NCBI GenBank assembly: GCA_016868095.1
Contig: VGHV01000132.1
Coordinates: forward strand, 1 to 6,899
Direction of reading: 5' to 3'
DNA: 6,899 bases
From: Betaproteobacteria bacterium
GTDB lineage: Bacteria; Pseudomonadota; Gammaproteobacteria; Burkholderiales; Burkholderiaceae_E
Position numbers and translations under genes: made by a program. The notes under the pieces are model-generated. The model had not been told where the DNA came from. It worked only from the letters and a program-made list of their open reading frames with translations, and ran no database searches. Each line of letters begins with the position of its first letter. The first letter of the stretch is position 1. Shown here one piece after another: positions 1 to 6,742 of this stretch.

Positions 1-779
1 AATTTGGCCACGGGGTCGAGCCGGTTTCGTGCTCGAGCATCGACGAAGTTTTTCGCACAACCGAATCTCAACAAGCGGACTTCGGCATTGTTCCGGTTGA
101 AAACTCCTCCGAAGGCGCGGTCAATCGTTCGCTTGATCTAATGCTTCAGTCGGCGCTCGTCATTAGCGCTGAAGTTTCCCTGCCGGTTAAGCACAACCTG
201 CTCAGTCAATCGACTCAGCTCGAGACCATCGCAAAAGTCTGCGCCCACCCGCAAGCGCTTGCGCAATGCGCAGGATGGCTCGATAAGCACTTGCCTCACG
301 CCCAACGAGTGCCCGTATCTTCCAATGCAGAGGGTGCGCGACTCGCTTCGCTATCGCAAGACACAGCAGGCATTGCATCAGAGCTCGCCGCAGAACGTTA
401 TGCTTTAAATATCACAAGAGGATCGATTCAAGATGATCCTCATAATCGAACCCGATTTGCCGTCATTGGTCGGTATGCCTGCGCCGCGTCAGGCATGGAT
501 CAAACCTCGCTCATACTTTCGGTGCCCGATAAAGCAGGCGCTGTTCACAGCTTGATTGAGCCGCTTGCTCGACATGGCGTATCGATGAAACGTTTTGAGT
601 CCCGACCCGCGCGACAGGGCACCTGGGAGTATTATTTCTATATCGACGTCTTAGGTCATCAGAACGATGCAGCGGTCGCCGCTGCCCTCGATGAGTTGAG
701 ACAACGCGCAGCCTTCATCAAAATCATTGGCTCGTATCCTCGCGCAAGTGACGAGACCGATTCGCGCCAAAAGGTATAA
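1..779 (+). CDS. pheA: Prephenate dehydratase / P-protein, 3' part (5' end outside window)
   Basis: Converts prephenate to phenylpyruvate, the committed step to phenylalanine, in the cytoplasm. The frame is open from base 3, giving 258 visible residues, and ends in TAA at 777-779. Visible residues 31-38 (PVENSSEG) belong to the dehydratase domain, and TRF at 150-152 (bases 450-458) is the catalytic Thr-Arg-Phe motif of the family. A C-terminal ACT regulatory domain follows, with a GAV-type motif in the position of GALV and ESRP at 199-202, the motifs that bind feedback-inhibiting phenylalanine. The ending GSYPRA is typical of bifunctional chorismate mutase-prephenate dehydratases, which are about 360 residues long. 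A chorismate mutase domain is therefore expected upstream but cannot be seen. The first ATG in the window (141) is internal: the dehydratase homology starts before it. hisC begins 4 bases after the stop, so co-transcription is likely. Confidence 0.96.
   Translation, partial: FGHGVEPVSCSSIDEVFRTTESQQADFGIVPVENSSEGAVNRSLDLMLQSALVISAEVSLPVKHNLLSQSTQLETIAKVCAHPQALAQCAGWLDKHLPHAQRVPVSSNAEGARLASLSQDTAGIASELAAERYALNITRGSIQDDPHNRTRFAVIGRYACAASGMDQTSLILSVPDKAGAVHSLIEPLARHGVSMKRFESRPARQGTWEYYFYIDVLGHQNDAAVAAALDELRQRAAFIKIIGSYPRASDETDSRQKV
769..774 (+). promoter_or_regulatory. Ribosome binding site of hisC
   Basis: AAAAGG lies 9 bases before the ATG at 784, inside the last codons of pheA. It supports 784 as the hisC start over any upstream non-ATG codon. 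Because it sits in translated pheA sequence, hisC translation may be coupled to that of pheA (inference). Confidence 0.6.
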
Positions 780-783
780 GGTC

Positions 784-1914
784 ATGACATCGCACTTGAT
801 TCTTGAACAATCCCCTGACTATGTCCGTGCAATTTCACCTTATCGTGCTGGTAAGCCGATTGAAGAACTGGCTCGCGAGTATGGCTTAAACCCTCAAGCT
901 ATCGTCAAACTCGCCTCCAATGAAAATCCACTCGGTATGCCGGCATCGGCGCTTGCAGCCATGCAGGTGGCAGCGGCCGACTTGGGCCGTTACCCTGACT
1001 CAAACGGCTTCGAACTCAAAGCCGCTTTGGCAAACAAGCACCAAGTACCGGCTGACTGGATCACACTCGGCAATGGCTCAAACGACATACTCGAGATGGC
1101 AGCGCGCGCATTCTTGCAACCGGGGCTAGGCTCAATCTATGCCCAGCACTCGTTTGCGGTTTATGCACTAGCAACCCAGGCCATCGGGGCCAAGCATGTG
1201 GTTGTACCGGCGAAGAACTTAGGTCATGACCTTGAAGCAATGGTTCAAGCCATCGATCAAGATACAAGAATTATATTTATCGCGAATCCGAACAACCCAA
1301 CCGGTACTTTTGTGTCGGCCTCTCAAATCGAAGCCATGCTCAGGCGCATGCCACAAACCGTTGCAGTGGTCCTGGATGAGGCCTACACCGACTACCTGCC
1401 ACCAGAGGTGAGAATGGATAGCATTGCTTGGGTTCGCAGCTATCCCAACCTGATTGTTTCGCGCACCCTCAGCAAGGCCTATGGCTTGGCTGGACTCAGA
1501 ATCGGCTACGCCATCGCCCAAGAAGCAGTGACCGATTTGCTGAATCGCATACGACAGCCTTTTAATGTCAATAGCCTTGCCTTGGCGGCGGCAACAGCAG
1601 CACTTGCCGACGAGGCTTTCCTGGCGAAAAGCTATAGCCTCAATCGAGCCGGTCTTGAGCAATTGCAATCGGCATTCGAAGCCATGAAGCTGGCCTATGT
1701 GCCGTCTTATGCCAATTTTGTACTCGTTAAGGTGGGCGATGCGGCCTCAGTCTATGAAGCATTGCTGCGCGATGGTGTCATCGTCAGGCCTGTCGCCAAC
1801 TACGGTCTTGCTGCATGGCTGCGTGTCTCAGTGGGTTTACCCGAGGAAAACAATGCGTTTATAAGTGCGCTTGCCAAAGCCCTCCATATCGAACGGCCGC
1901 AGGCCAAGGGATAG
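784..1914 (+). CDS. hisC: Histidinol-phosphate aminotransferase (HisC2-type, possible aromatic transaminase)
   Basis: A PLP-dependent class I/II aminotransferase of 376 residues. The family converts imidazole-acetol phosphate plus glutamate to histidinol phosphate, and several members also transaminate aromatic keto acids. Residues 18-29 (SPYRAGKPIEEL) form the typical HisC N-terminus. KLASNENPLG is at 42-51, NPNNPTG at 168-174, DEAY at 198-201, and SRTLSKAYGLAGLRIGY at 226-242 contains the PLP lysine K231 and the phosphate-binding R239. The C-terminal WLRVSVG (345-351) carries a conserved carboxylate-binding arginine, R347. The ATG at 784 is chosen for its ribosome binding site and for its family-like length. 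The stop is TAG. The gene sits between pheA and tyrA, not among his genes, so this copy may serve mainly in Phe/Tyr synthesis, with another HisC in a his operon elsewhere. That is inference, and sequence alone does not settle substrate choice. Confidence 0.94.
   Translation: MTSHLILEQSPDYVRAISPYRAGKPIEELAREYGLNPQAIVKLASNENPLGMPASALAAMQVAAADLGRYPDSNGFELKAALANKHQVPADWITLGNGSNDILEMAARAFLQPGLGSIYAQHSFAVYALATQAIGAKHVVVPAKNLGHDLEAMVQAIDQDTRIIFIANPNNPTGTFVSASQIEAMLRRMPQTVAVVLDEAYTDYLPPEVRMDSIAWVRSYPNLIVSRTLSKAYGLAGLRIGYAIAQEAVTDLLNRIRQPFNVNSLALAAATAALADEAFLAKSYSLNRAGLEQLQSAFEAMKLAYVPSYANFVLVKVGDAASVYEALLRDGVIVRPVANYGLAAWLRVSVGLPEENNAFISALAKALHIERPQAKG
1906..1911 (+). promoter_or_regulatory. Ribosome binding site of tyrA
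   Basis: AAGGGA at the 3' end of hisC lies 11 bases before the ATG at 1923. The spacing is slightly long, but it is the only purine-rich match there. It supports 1923 as the tyrA start. Confidence 0.5.
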
Positions 1915-1922
1915 CGTTAGTA

Positions 1923-2810
1923 ATGACCGAGCTCGTGCGGCAAATTGGCATCGTCGGCATCGGCATGATTGGTGCGTCGGTGGCTGCCGCAGTGAAGGCG
2001 CGAGCGGTGGCGTCGCGCGTAGTAGCCTACTCACCAGGCGAGGACGCGAAAGTCGCCTTGGCTGCAGGTTGGATTGATCGGGTGTGTGAGCAGGCAAGCG
2101 ATTGTCTTGACGACTCTGATTTGCTGGTTTTAAGCGCGCCGGTAAGCAGCATCATTAAGTTGATGCCCACGATTGCCCAAACGCTCGACCAACAACTCCT
2201 TTCGGGCAAGAAGCTTGCAGTTCTTACGGATACCGGCAGCAGCAAACAAGGCATTATCGAAGCGGCTAAGGCACTCGGGCCCCATCAATCACGATTTATA
2301 GCTGCACACCCGATTGCCGGCTCCGAGCGGCGGGGCGCTGCAGCAGCCAATCCCGATTTATTTTTAGAGCGAAGCGTATTGCTTTGCCCAAACGACGAGC
2401 AGGACGCAGATAGCCTTAAGCTTGTCAGTCGCTTCTGGCAATCCTTAGGCGCGCGTACTGCTGTCATTGATCCCAAGCTACATGACGCCGTCTATGCAGA
2501 AGTCTCGCATTGGCCCCATGCCGCAGCCTTTGCGCTTTGCCTTGGTATTGCGAGTGGGCCGCTAGCTGACCATAGCCTGGCCCGCGCGGGCGCAGGGCTC
2601 AAAGACACGACGAGGATTGCAGCCAGTAATCCTACGCTTTGGGCAGATATTCTTTTATCCAATAAGGACGCTACCCTCGCCTCGGCACAACGCCATCGTG
2701 GCGCGCTTGATGAATTGATGCGCTGTATCGAGCAAGAGGACCGACAGAGACTGATCGATTTACTCGCTGCTGCATCGCATTGGCGCCAGCAATTACAGGA
2801 CTTTGCTTAA
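1923..2810 (+). CDS. tyrA: Prephenate (or arogenate/cyclohexadienyl) dehydrogenase, monofunctional
   Basis: Oxidative decarboxylation of prephenate to 4-hydroxyphenylpyruvate (or arogenate to tyrosine), the entry to tyrosine synthesis. The protein has 295 residues, usual for a monofunctional TyrA without a chorismate mutase domain. An N-terminal Rossmann fold carries GIGMIG at 12-17. TDTGSSK is at 102-108. HPIAGSERRG at 129-138 contains the family's catalytic histidine, H129. An all-helical C-terminal domain has SHWPHAAAFAL at 195-205 and KDTTRIA at 227-233. The strand after the glycine motif ends in VVAYS, with no Asp to select NAD, so NADP use or dual use is possible (inference). Two segments differ from the pattern I know from relatives: SHWPH for SHLPH, and GAGLKDTTRIA for GGGFRDFTRIA. 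The ATG at 1923 follows hisC by 8 bases and has a ribosome binding site; the in-frame extension to 1815 would overlap hisC by 100 bases and is rejected. The stop TAA shares its last A with the aroA start. Confidence 0.93.
   Translation: MTELVRQIGIVGIGMIGASVAAAVKARAVASRVVAYSPGEDAKVALAAGWIDRVCEQASDCLDDSDLLVLSAPVSSIIKLMPTIAQTLDQQLLSGKKLAVLTDTGSSKQGIIEAAKALGPHQSRFIAAHPIAGSERRGAAAANPDLFLERSVLLCPNDEQDADSLKLVSRFWQSLGARTAVIDPKLHDAVYAEVSHWPHAAAFALCLGIASGPLADHSLARAGAGLKDTTRIAASNPTLWADILLSNKDATLASAQRHRGALDELMRCIEQEDRQRLIDLLAAASHWRQQLQDFA
2797..2800 (+). promoter_or_regulatory. Ribosome binding site of aroA inside tyrA
   Basis: AGGA lies 9 bases before the ATG at 2810 and within the last codons of tyrA. 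Together with the TAATG stop/start overlap it points to translational coupling of aroA to tyrA (inference from arrangement). Confidence 0.5.
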
Positions 2811-4135
2811 TGGAATTAAACAATCAATCGCTACTCGCCTCGACGTGCATCAGCCCGCTTCGGGGCAGCATCCGAGTGCCAGGCGACAAGTCGATTTCGC
2901 ATCGAGCCATCATGTTGGCGGCAATCGCTGAGGGCCAAACTTCAGTAAGCGGCTTTCTCGAAGGCGCAGATGCCATCTCTACCATGAACGCATGCCGAGC
3001 GCTCGGTGTGAGGATCGAAGGGCCAGACAAGGGCCATGTCCTGGTGCATGGTCTCGGCAAGCATGGCCTAAACGCGGCAGACCACGAACTTGACTGTGGG
3101 AACGCAGGCACCGCCATGCGGCTGATGATGGGATTACTTGCAGGTCAAAGCTTTTCAAGCACGCTTATAGGTGATGAGTCGCTTTCAAAGCGGCCCATGC
3201 GACGGGTGGCTGATCCGCTTGGATTCATGGGCGCACAAATTGTTACCAACGATGGCAGGCCGCCTGTGCGTATCGTAGCGAGCGCGGGTTTACACGGCAT
3301 TGACTACTCGATGCCAATTGCCAGTGCGCAGGTGAAATCTGCACTGCTCCTCGCAGGGCTTTATGCGCAAGGCCATACCCGCATTACCGAACCTGCCCCA
3401 ACGAGAGACCACACCGAGCGGATGTTGGACGGCTTTGGCGTTAAGCTTGAGATCGAGGGCGCTAGCCGAAGTTTGAGGGGTGGCCAGACGCTTCATGGCT
3501 GCGAGATCGATGTTCCAGCCGATATTTCCTCGGCAGCGTTTTTTCTGGTTGCTGCGTCGATCGTTCCCGGCTCGGACCTGATCCTGGAACATGTCGGCAT
3601 GAATCTCACCCGAATCGGTGTGGTTGACATCCTGAGGCTTATGGGAGCTGATATCGAAGTAATCAACCCGCGCGAAGTTGGCGGCGAGCCTGTTGCTGAT
3701 CTGCGTGTCAGGTCAAGCCAACTCCGGGGCATTGAAGTTCCCGCATCACTCGTCCCTTTGGCGATCGATGAATTTCCGGTGTTATTCGTGGCTGCATGCT
3801 TCGCGCAAGGGCAGACGATTATTCGCGGCGCAGAAGAGCTAAGGGTGAAGGAGTCTGACCGGATTGCAGCGATGGAAACCGGCTTGCTTGCCTGCGGGGC
3901 ACAGGTCAGGGCAACAGCAGACGGGATGGTGATCGAGGGTAAGCCTGATGCGAGCTTAAAGGGCTGCACGATTCAATCCCAGGGCGATCACCGGATTGCT
4001 ATGGCCTTCGCGGTTGCCGGCCAACGTTCGAGTGGCGTCATCACCATTCTCGATACCAGCAATGTCGCCACCTCGTTTCCTGGATTTGTTGGGCTCGCCA
4101 GGGCCTGCGGTATGCAAGTCACGCAACAAACTTGA
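2810..4135 (+). CDS. aroA: 3-phosphoshikimate 1-carboxyvinyltransferase (EPSP synthase), class II-type motifs
   Basis: Joins shikimate-3-phosphate and phosphoenolpyruvate to form EPSP, the sixth step of the shikimate pathway, in the cytoplasm. The protein has 441 residues, usual for the family. Visible motifs are PGDKSISHR (24-32), CGNAGTAMRL (96-105), SKRPMRRVADPL (126-137), SAQVKSALLLAGLYAQG (172-188), RDHTERML (199-206), DEFP with catalytic-type D320 (320-323), RVKESDRI (345-352) with E348, GDHRIAM (392-398) and TSFPGF (421-426). GDKS, SAQxK and RxHTE are hallmarks of class II enzymes, whereas class I enzymes have GSKSISNR. Position 105, after GNAGTAMR, is Leu where E. coli AroA has Pro. 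The ATG at 2810 overlaps the tyrA stop by one base and has AGGA 9 bases upstream; the slightly earlier in-frame start at 2780 lies inside tyrA and is not favoured. The stop is TGA, and cmk follows. Confidence 0.96.
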   Translation: MELNNQSLLASTCISPLRGSIRVPGDKSISHRAIMLAAIAEGQTSVSGFLEGADAISTMNACRALGVRIEGPDKGHVLVHGLGKHGLNAADHELDCGNAGTAMRLMMGLLAGQSFSSTLIGDESLSKRPMRRVADPLGFMGAQIVTNDGRPPVRIVASAGLHGIDYSMPIASAQVKSALLLAGLYAQGHTRITEPAPTRDHTERMLDGFGVKLEIEGASRSLRGGQTLHGCEIDVPADISSAAFFLVAASIVPGSDLILEHVGMNLTRIGVVDILRLMGADIEVINPREVGGEPVADLRVRSSQLRGIEVPASLVPLAIDEFPVLFVAACFAQGQTIIRGAEELRVKESDRIAAMETGLLACGAQVRATADGMVIEGKPDASLKGCTIQSQGDHRIAMAFAVAGQRSSGVITILDTSNVATSFPGFVGLARACGMQVTQQT

Positions 4136-4161
4136 TTTTTTCAGCCGCTTGCCAATCACGC

Positions 4162-4836
4162 ATGCTTACCCCGGTTCTAACCATCGATGGGCCCACTGCA
4201 TCAGGCAAGGGAACGCTGTCACGACAGTTAGCCAAAACGCTCAACTTTCACTATCTTGACTCCGGTGCCCTTTATCGGGTCTTGGCCTTGCATCTTGACC
4301 GTCAGGGGCTCAACCCCATGTCCGATGTAAACGATGGAGATCTTGAACAATTCGCCCGCGAGCTACCTGTTGTTTTTGACGACGATCGCATCTTGCTCCA
4401 AGGCGACGATGCCTCCGAGTTGATTCGCCAGGAGCGTATTGGCAGCCTTGCCTCGGAGTTTGCCACCAAGCCCGCCATACGCCATGGACTATTGCAAAGA
4501 CAATGGGCATTTCGTAGGGCGCCTGGTTTAATTGCCGATGGGCGCGACATGGGTACCGTGGTATTTCCCGATGCACCCTTGAAAGTGTTTCTTGTTGCCG
4601 ATGTGGAGGAGCGCGCACGCCGTAGGACTAAGCAGTTGATCGAAAAAGGAATTTCTGTTAACTTCGCCGAACTGCTTGCTGATTTAAGGGCTCGAGATGC
4701 GCGCGATCAGTCGCGTGCAGTAGCGCCTTTAGTGCCAGCGTCCGATGCGCGAATACTCGATGGCAGTTTCCTCAGTATCAACGAATCGGTACAACAAGTG
4801 CTCCATTGGTGGTCAGCAAGTTCTCGGCTTGCATAG
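4162..4836 (+). CDS. cmk: Cytidylate (CMP/dCMP) kinase
   Basis: Phosphorylates CMP and dCMP with ATP to the diphosphates for nucleotide recycling and synthesis. The protein has 224 residues, usual for bacterial Cmk. The P-loop GPTASGKGT is at 10-18, YLDSGALYR at 31-39 in the substrate region, DGRDMGTVVFP at 126-136, the arginine-rich lid RARRRTKQL at 151-159, and RDARDQSRAVAPL at 178-190, the conserved RDxxDxxRxxxPL block. The ATG at 4162 puts the P-loop ten residues in, as in relatives. No clear Shine-Dalgarno precedes it. An in-frame TTG at 4132 would overlap the aroA stop as TTGA and add ten residues (MIFSAACQSR), and it has no ribosome binding site either. The gap to aroA is 26 bases, so translation may rely on ribosomes finishing aroA. 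The stop is TAG, and a terminator begins 33 bases later. Confidence 0.95.
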   Translation: MLTPVLTIDGPTASGKGTLSRQLAKTLNFHYLDSGALYRVLALHLDRQGLNPMSDVNDGDLEQFARELPVVFDDDRILLQGDDASELIRQERIGSLASEFATKPAIRHGLLQRQWAFRRAPGLIADGRDMGTVVFPDAPLKVFLVADVEERARRRTKQLIEKGISVNFAELLADLRARDARDQSRAVAPLVPASDARILDGSFLSINESVQQVLHWWSASSRLA

Positions 4837-4869
4837 CCAACGAGTAATCAGGTCAAGCGGAGACTAGGT

Positions 4870-4899
4870 CTTTGCCGGCGCTCGCTGGCAAAGGTTTTT
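4870..4899 (+). terminator. Intrinsic terminator after cmk
   Basis: A 10-bp stem (arms 4870-4879 and 4884-4893, including one G-U pair) closes a GCTC tetraloop at 4880-4883. One G and then five T (4895-4899) follow, the pattern of a Rho-independent terminator on the + strand. It lies 33 bases after the cmk stop and 94 bases before the rpsA start. It should end the pheA-cmk transcript or attenuate readthrough into rpsA. I saw no convincing sigma-70 promoter after it, so full separation of rpsA is inferred, not shown. Confidence 0.82.
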
Positions 4900-4918
4900 A
4901 AACACCGCTGGCCGTTTT

Positions 4919-4963
4919 CGTCGGACGCTAGCCCGACGGTAACCCGATCCAATCACCGGTCGG
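4919..4963 (+). promoter_or_regulatory. Candidate structured 5' leader of rpsA
   Basis: Two hairpins lie between the terminator and the rpsA ribosome binding site. The first has arms CGTCGG (4919-4924) and CCGACG (4933-4938) around 8 bases. The second has arms CCGATC (4944-4949) and GGTCGG (4958-4963) around 8 bases, with one T-G pair. The arms are cross-complementary: CCGAC at 4933-4937 can pair with GTCGG at 4959-4963 instead, so alternative folds exist. In E. coli and other gammaproteobacteria S1 represses its own translation through a folded rpsA leader; a similar role here is inference. Neither hairpin has a T tract, so they are not terminators. Confidence 0.4.
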
Positions 4964-4981
4964 CGCGAGTAGCACCCATCC

Positions 4982-4986
4982 AAGGA
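4982..4986 (+). promoter_or_regulatory. Ribosome binding site that fixes the TTG start of rpsA
   Basis: AAGGA lies 7 bases before TTG at 4994. An in-frame TAG at 4970-4972 closes the frame upstream and no ATG or GTG lies between, so this site decides the start. Confidence 0.75.
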
Positions 4987-4993
4987 AATTATT

Positions 4994-6703
4994 TTGTCAA
5001 CAGCAACCGAATCGTCAACTTTGACCGAAAGCTTTGCCCAATTGTTTGAAGAGTCTCTAAGCCGCCAAGAGATGCGCGCTGGAGAAGTGATTACCGCTGA
5101 AGTCATCCGTATTGATCACAACTTTGTGGTTGTCAATGCCGGACTGAAGTCCGAAAGCTACATCCCCATCGAAGAATTCTTCAACGATCGTGGCGAAATC
5201 GATGTCGTCGAAGGCGACTTTGTTTCGGTTGCCATTGATTCGATCGAAGACGGTTACGGCGAAACCCGCCTCTCGCGTGATCGCGCCAAGCGTTTAGCAG
5301 CCTGGATCAATTTAGAAAAAGCGCTAGAGCAGGCTGAACTAGTCACAGGCACCATCACAGGCAAGGTCAAGGGCGGGCTGACCGTTATGACTAACGGCAT
5401 CCGAGCCTTTCTTCCCGGCTCACTTATCGACACCCGACCTGTCAAGGACACCACGCCCTTTGAAGGCAAGACCATGGAATTTAAGGTCATCAAACTCGAT
5501 CGCAAGCGCAATAACGTGGTCTTGTCCCGTCGCGCTGTCGTTGAGTTGTCGCAAGGTGAGGAACGCGCGAAGTTGATGGAACAACTCGCAGAAGGTTCGA
5601 TCGTCAAAGGCCTCGTGAAAAACATCACCGACTACGGCGCCTTTATCGATTTGGGCGGCATCGATGGGTTGCTCCACATTACCGATATGGCATGGCGTCG
5701 CGTGCGCCACCCGTCAGAAGTCTTGCAGGTTGGCCAGGAAGTCACAGCCAAGGTGTTGAAGTTTGACCAGGAAAAAAATCGCGTCTCGCTCGGTGTTAAG
5801 CAACTTGGCGATGACCCCTGGATTGGTATCGGCCGTCGTTACCCATCCGGCACCCGCATGTTTGGCAAAGTCACCAACATCACCGACTACGGTGCCTTTG
5901 TTGAGATTGAACCTGGCATCGAAGGTTTGGTTCACGTGTCCGAAATGGATTGGACCAACAAGAACGTCAACCCAGGCAAGATTGTCGCGCTTGGCGATGA
6001 ATGCGAGGTGATGGTTCTTGAGATCGACGAGGATCGCCGCCGTATTTCACTAGGCATGAAACAAACCCGACCCAATCCATGGGAAGAGTTTTCAGAGAAT
6101 CATCGCAAGGGCGACAAGGTCAAAGGCGCTATCAAATCGATCACGGACTTTGGTGTCTTCATTGGCCTGCCTGGCGGTATCGACGGTCTGGTTCACCTCT
6201 CAGACCTGTCCTGGAACAAAACCGGCGAAGAAGCTGTCCGCGACTTCAAAAAAGGGGATGAGGTTGAGGCCGTGGTTCTTGCCATTGATACCGAGCGTGA
6301 ACGGATTTCCTTGGGCATTAAACAACTCGATGGCGACCCCTTCACGAGCTTCTCTTCGGCCACTGACAAAGGTTCACTGGTCCGTGGCATCGTGAAATCG
6401 GTCGACGCCAAAGGTGTTGTTGTCGATCTTGGTTCTGATACGGAGGCTTACCTGCGTGCTTCTGAAATCTCACGCGAACGCGTTGAGGATGCACGGACCT
6501 TCTTCAAGGAGGGTGATTCGGTCGAAGCGATGGTCATTAACATTGATCGCAAGAATCGGGCAATCAGCCTCTCGATCAAGGCTAAAGAGACAGCCGAAAC
6601 GGCCGATGCGCTAACGCGTATGCAAGCCGAGAGTTCGGCGCAGTCGGGCACCACGAATTTGGGTGCTTTATTGCGTGCCAAGCTCGACGGCCAAGGGCAA
6701 TAA
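4994..6703 (+). CDS. rpsA: 30S ribosomal protein S1
   Basis: The largest 30S protein. It binds mRNA and helps unfold and load messages with weak ribosome binding sites. The protein has 569 residues, against 557 in E. coli. Residues 11-22 ([12 protein letters not shown]) match the E. coli N-terminal segment that anchors S1 to S2, preceded by ten extra residues ([10 protein letters not shown]). Six OB-fold S1 repeats follow at roughly 29-95, 115-180, 201-269, 286-356, 373-443 and 460-529. Repeats 3 to 5 carry the recognisable [16 protein letters not shown] and SITDFGVF cores and the GIDGLLH/GIEGLVH/GIDGLVH signatures. The tail ends [17 protein letters not shown], as remembered for betaproteobacteria. 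Initiation is at TTG, unusual for such a highly expressed gene; the first internal Met (residue 27) would lose the S2-binding segment. The gene follows a terminator and probably has its own promoter, which I could not identify. The stop is TAA. Confidence 0.97.
   Translation: MSTATESSTLTESFAQLFEESLSRQEMRAGEVITAEVIRIDHNFVVVNAGLKSESYIPIEEFFNDRGEIDVVEGDFVSVAIDSIEDGYGETRLSRDRAKRLAAWINLEKALEQAELVTGTITGKVKGGLTVMTNGIRAFLPGSLIDTRPVKDTTPFEGKTMEFKVIKLDRKRNNVVLSRRAVVELSQGEERAKLMEQLAEGSIVKGLVKNITDYGAFIDLGGIDGLLHITDMAWRRVRHPSEVLQVGQEVTAKVLKFDQEKNRVSLGVKQLGDDPWIGIGRRYPSGTRMFGKVTNITDYGAFVEIEPGIEGLVHVSEMDWTNKNVNPGKIVALGDECEVMVLEIDEDRRRISLGMKQTRPNPWEEFSENHRKGDKVKGAIKSITDFGVFIGLPGGIDGLVHLSDLSWNKTGEEAVRDFKKGDEVEAVVLAIDTERERISLGIKQLDGDPFTSFSSATDKGSLVRGIVKSVDAKGVVVDLGSDTEAYLRASEISRERVEDARTFFKEGDSVEAMVINIDRKNRAISLSIKAKETAETADALTRMQAESSAQSGTTNLGALLRAKLDGQGQ
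5621..5899 (+). repeat. Near-identical DNA copies inside S1 domains 3 and 4
   Basis: Bases 5621-5644 and 5876-5899 match at 23 of 24 positions. They encode NITDYGAF at the same place in two adjacent S1 domains. This reflects ancestral domain duplication plus a conserved RNA-binding core. The near-identity at silent positions may come from shared codon preference or local gene conversion. Confidence 0.7.
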
Positions 6704-6742
6704 TCAAGCGCTTCAAGCAACCTGATCGACGATCGGATTTGA

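Noticed and set aside
141..143. ATG as the start of pheA
   Set aside because: The frame is open to the window edge, and the 46 codons upstream encode clear dehydratase sequence including PVENSSEG.
419..440. Inverted repeat AGGATC / GATCCT in pheA
   Set aside because: Six base pairs with a 10-base loop inside the conserved catalytic region; explained by coding sequence and expected by chance.
727..783. Upstream in-frame extension of hisC
   Set aside because: It begins with ATT inside pheA and adds 19 residues unlike HisC; the ATG at 784 has a well-placed AAAAGG.
1815..1922. Upstream in-frame extension of tyrA
   Set aside because: It overlaps hisC by 100 bases and adds 36 residues before the Rossmann strand that normally starts the protein.
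3493..3969. 158-codon open frame on the minus strand within aroA
   Set aside because: It lies wholly opposite a gene with complete EPSP synthase motifs, its product resembles no family I know, and it has no spacing or ribosome binding context. It is a shadow frame, as are the other minus-strand frames, including 5254-5628 opposite rpsA and 6448-6867 opposite rpsA/ihfB.
4806..4834. Possible rpsA promoter TTGGTG / TTGCAT with 17-base spacing
   Set aside because: The -10 element matches only three of six consensus bases, and a transcript from it would meet the terminator at 4870-4899.
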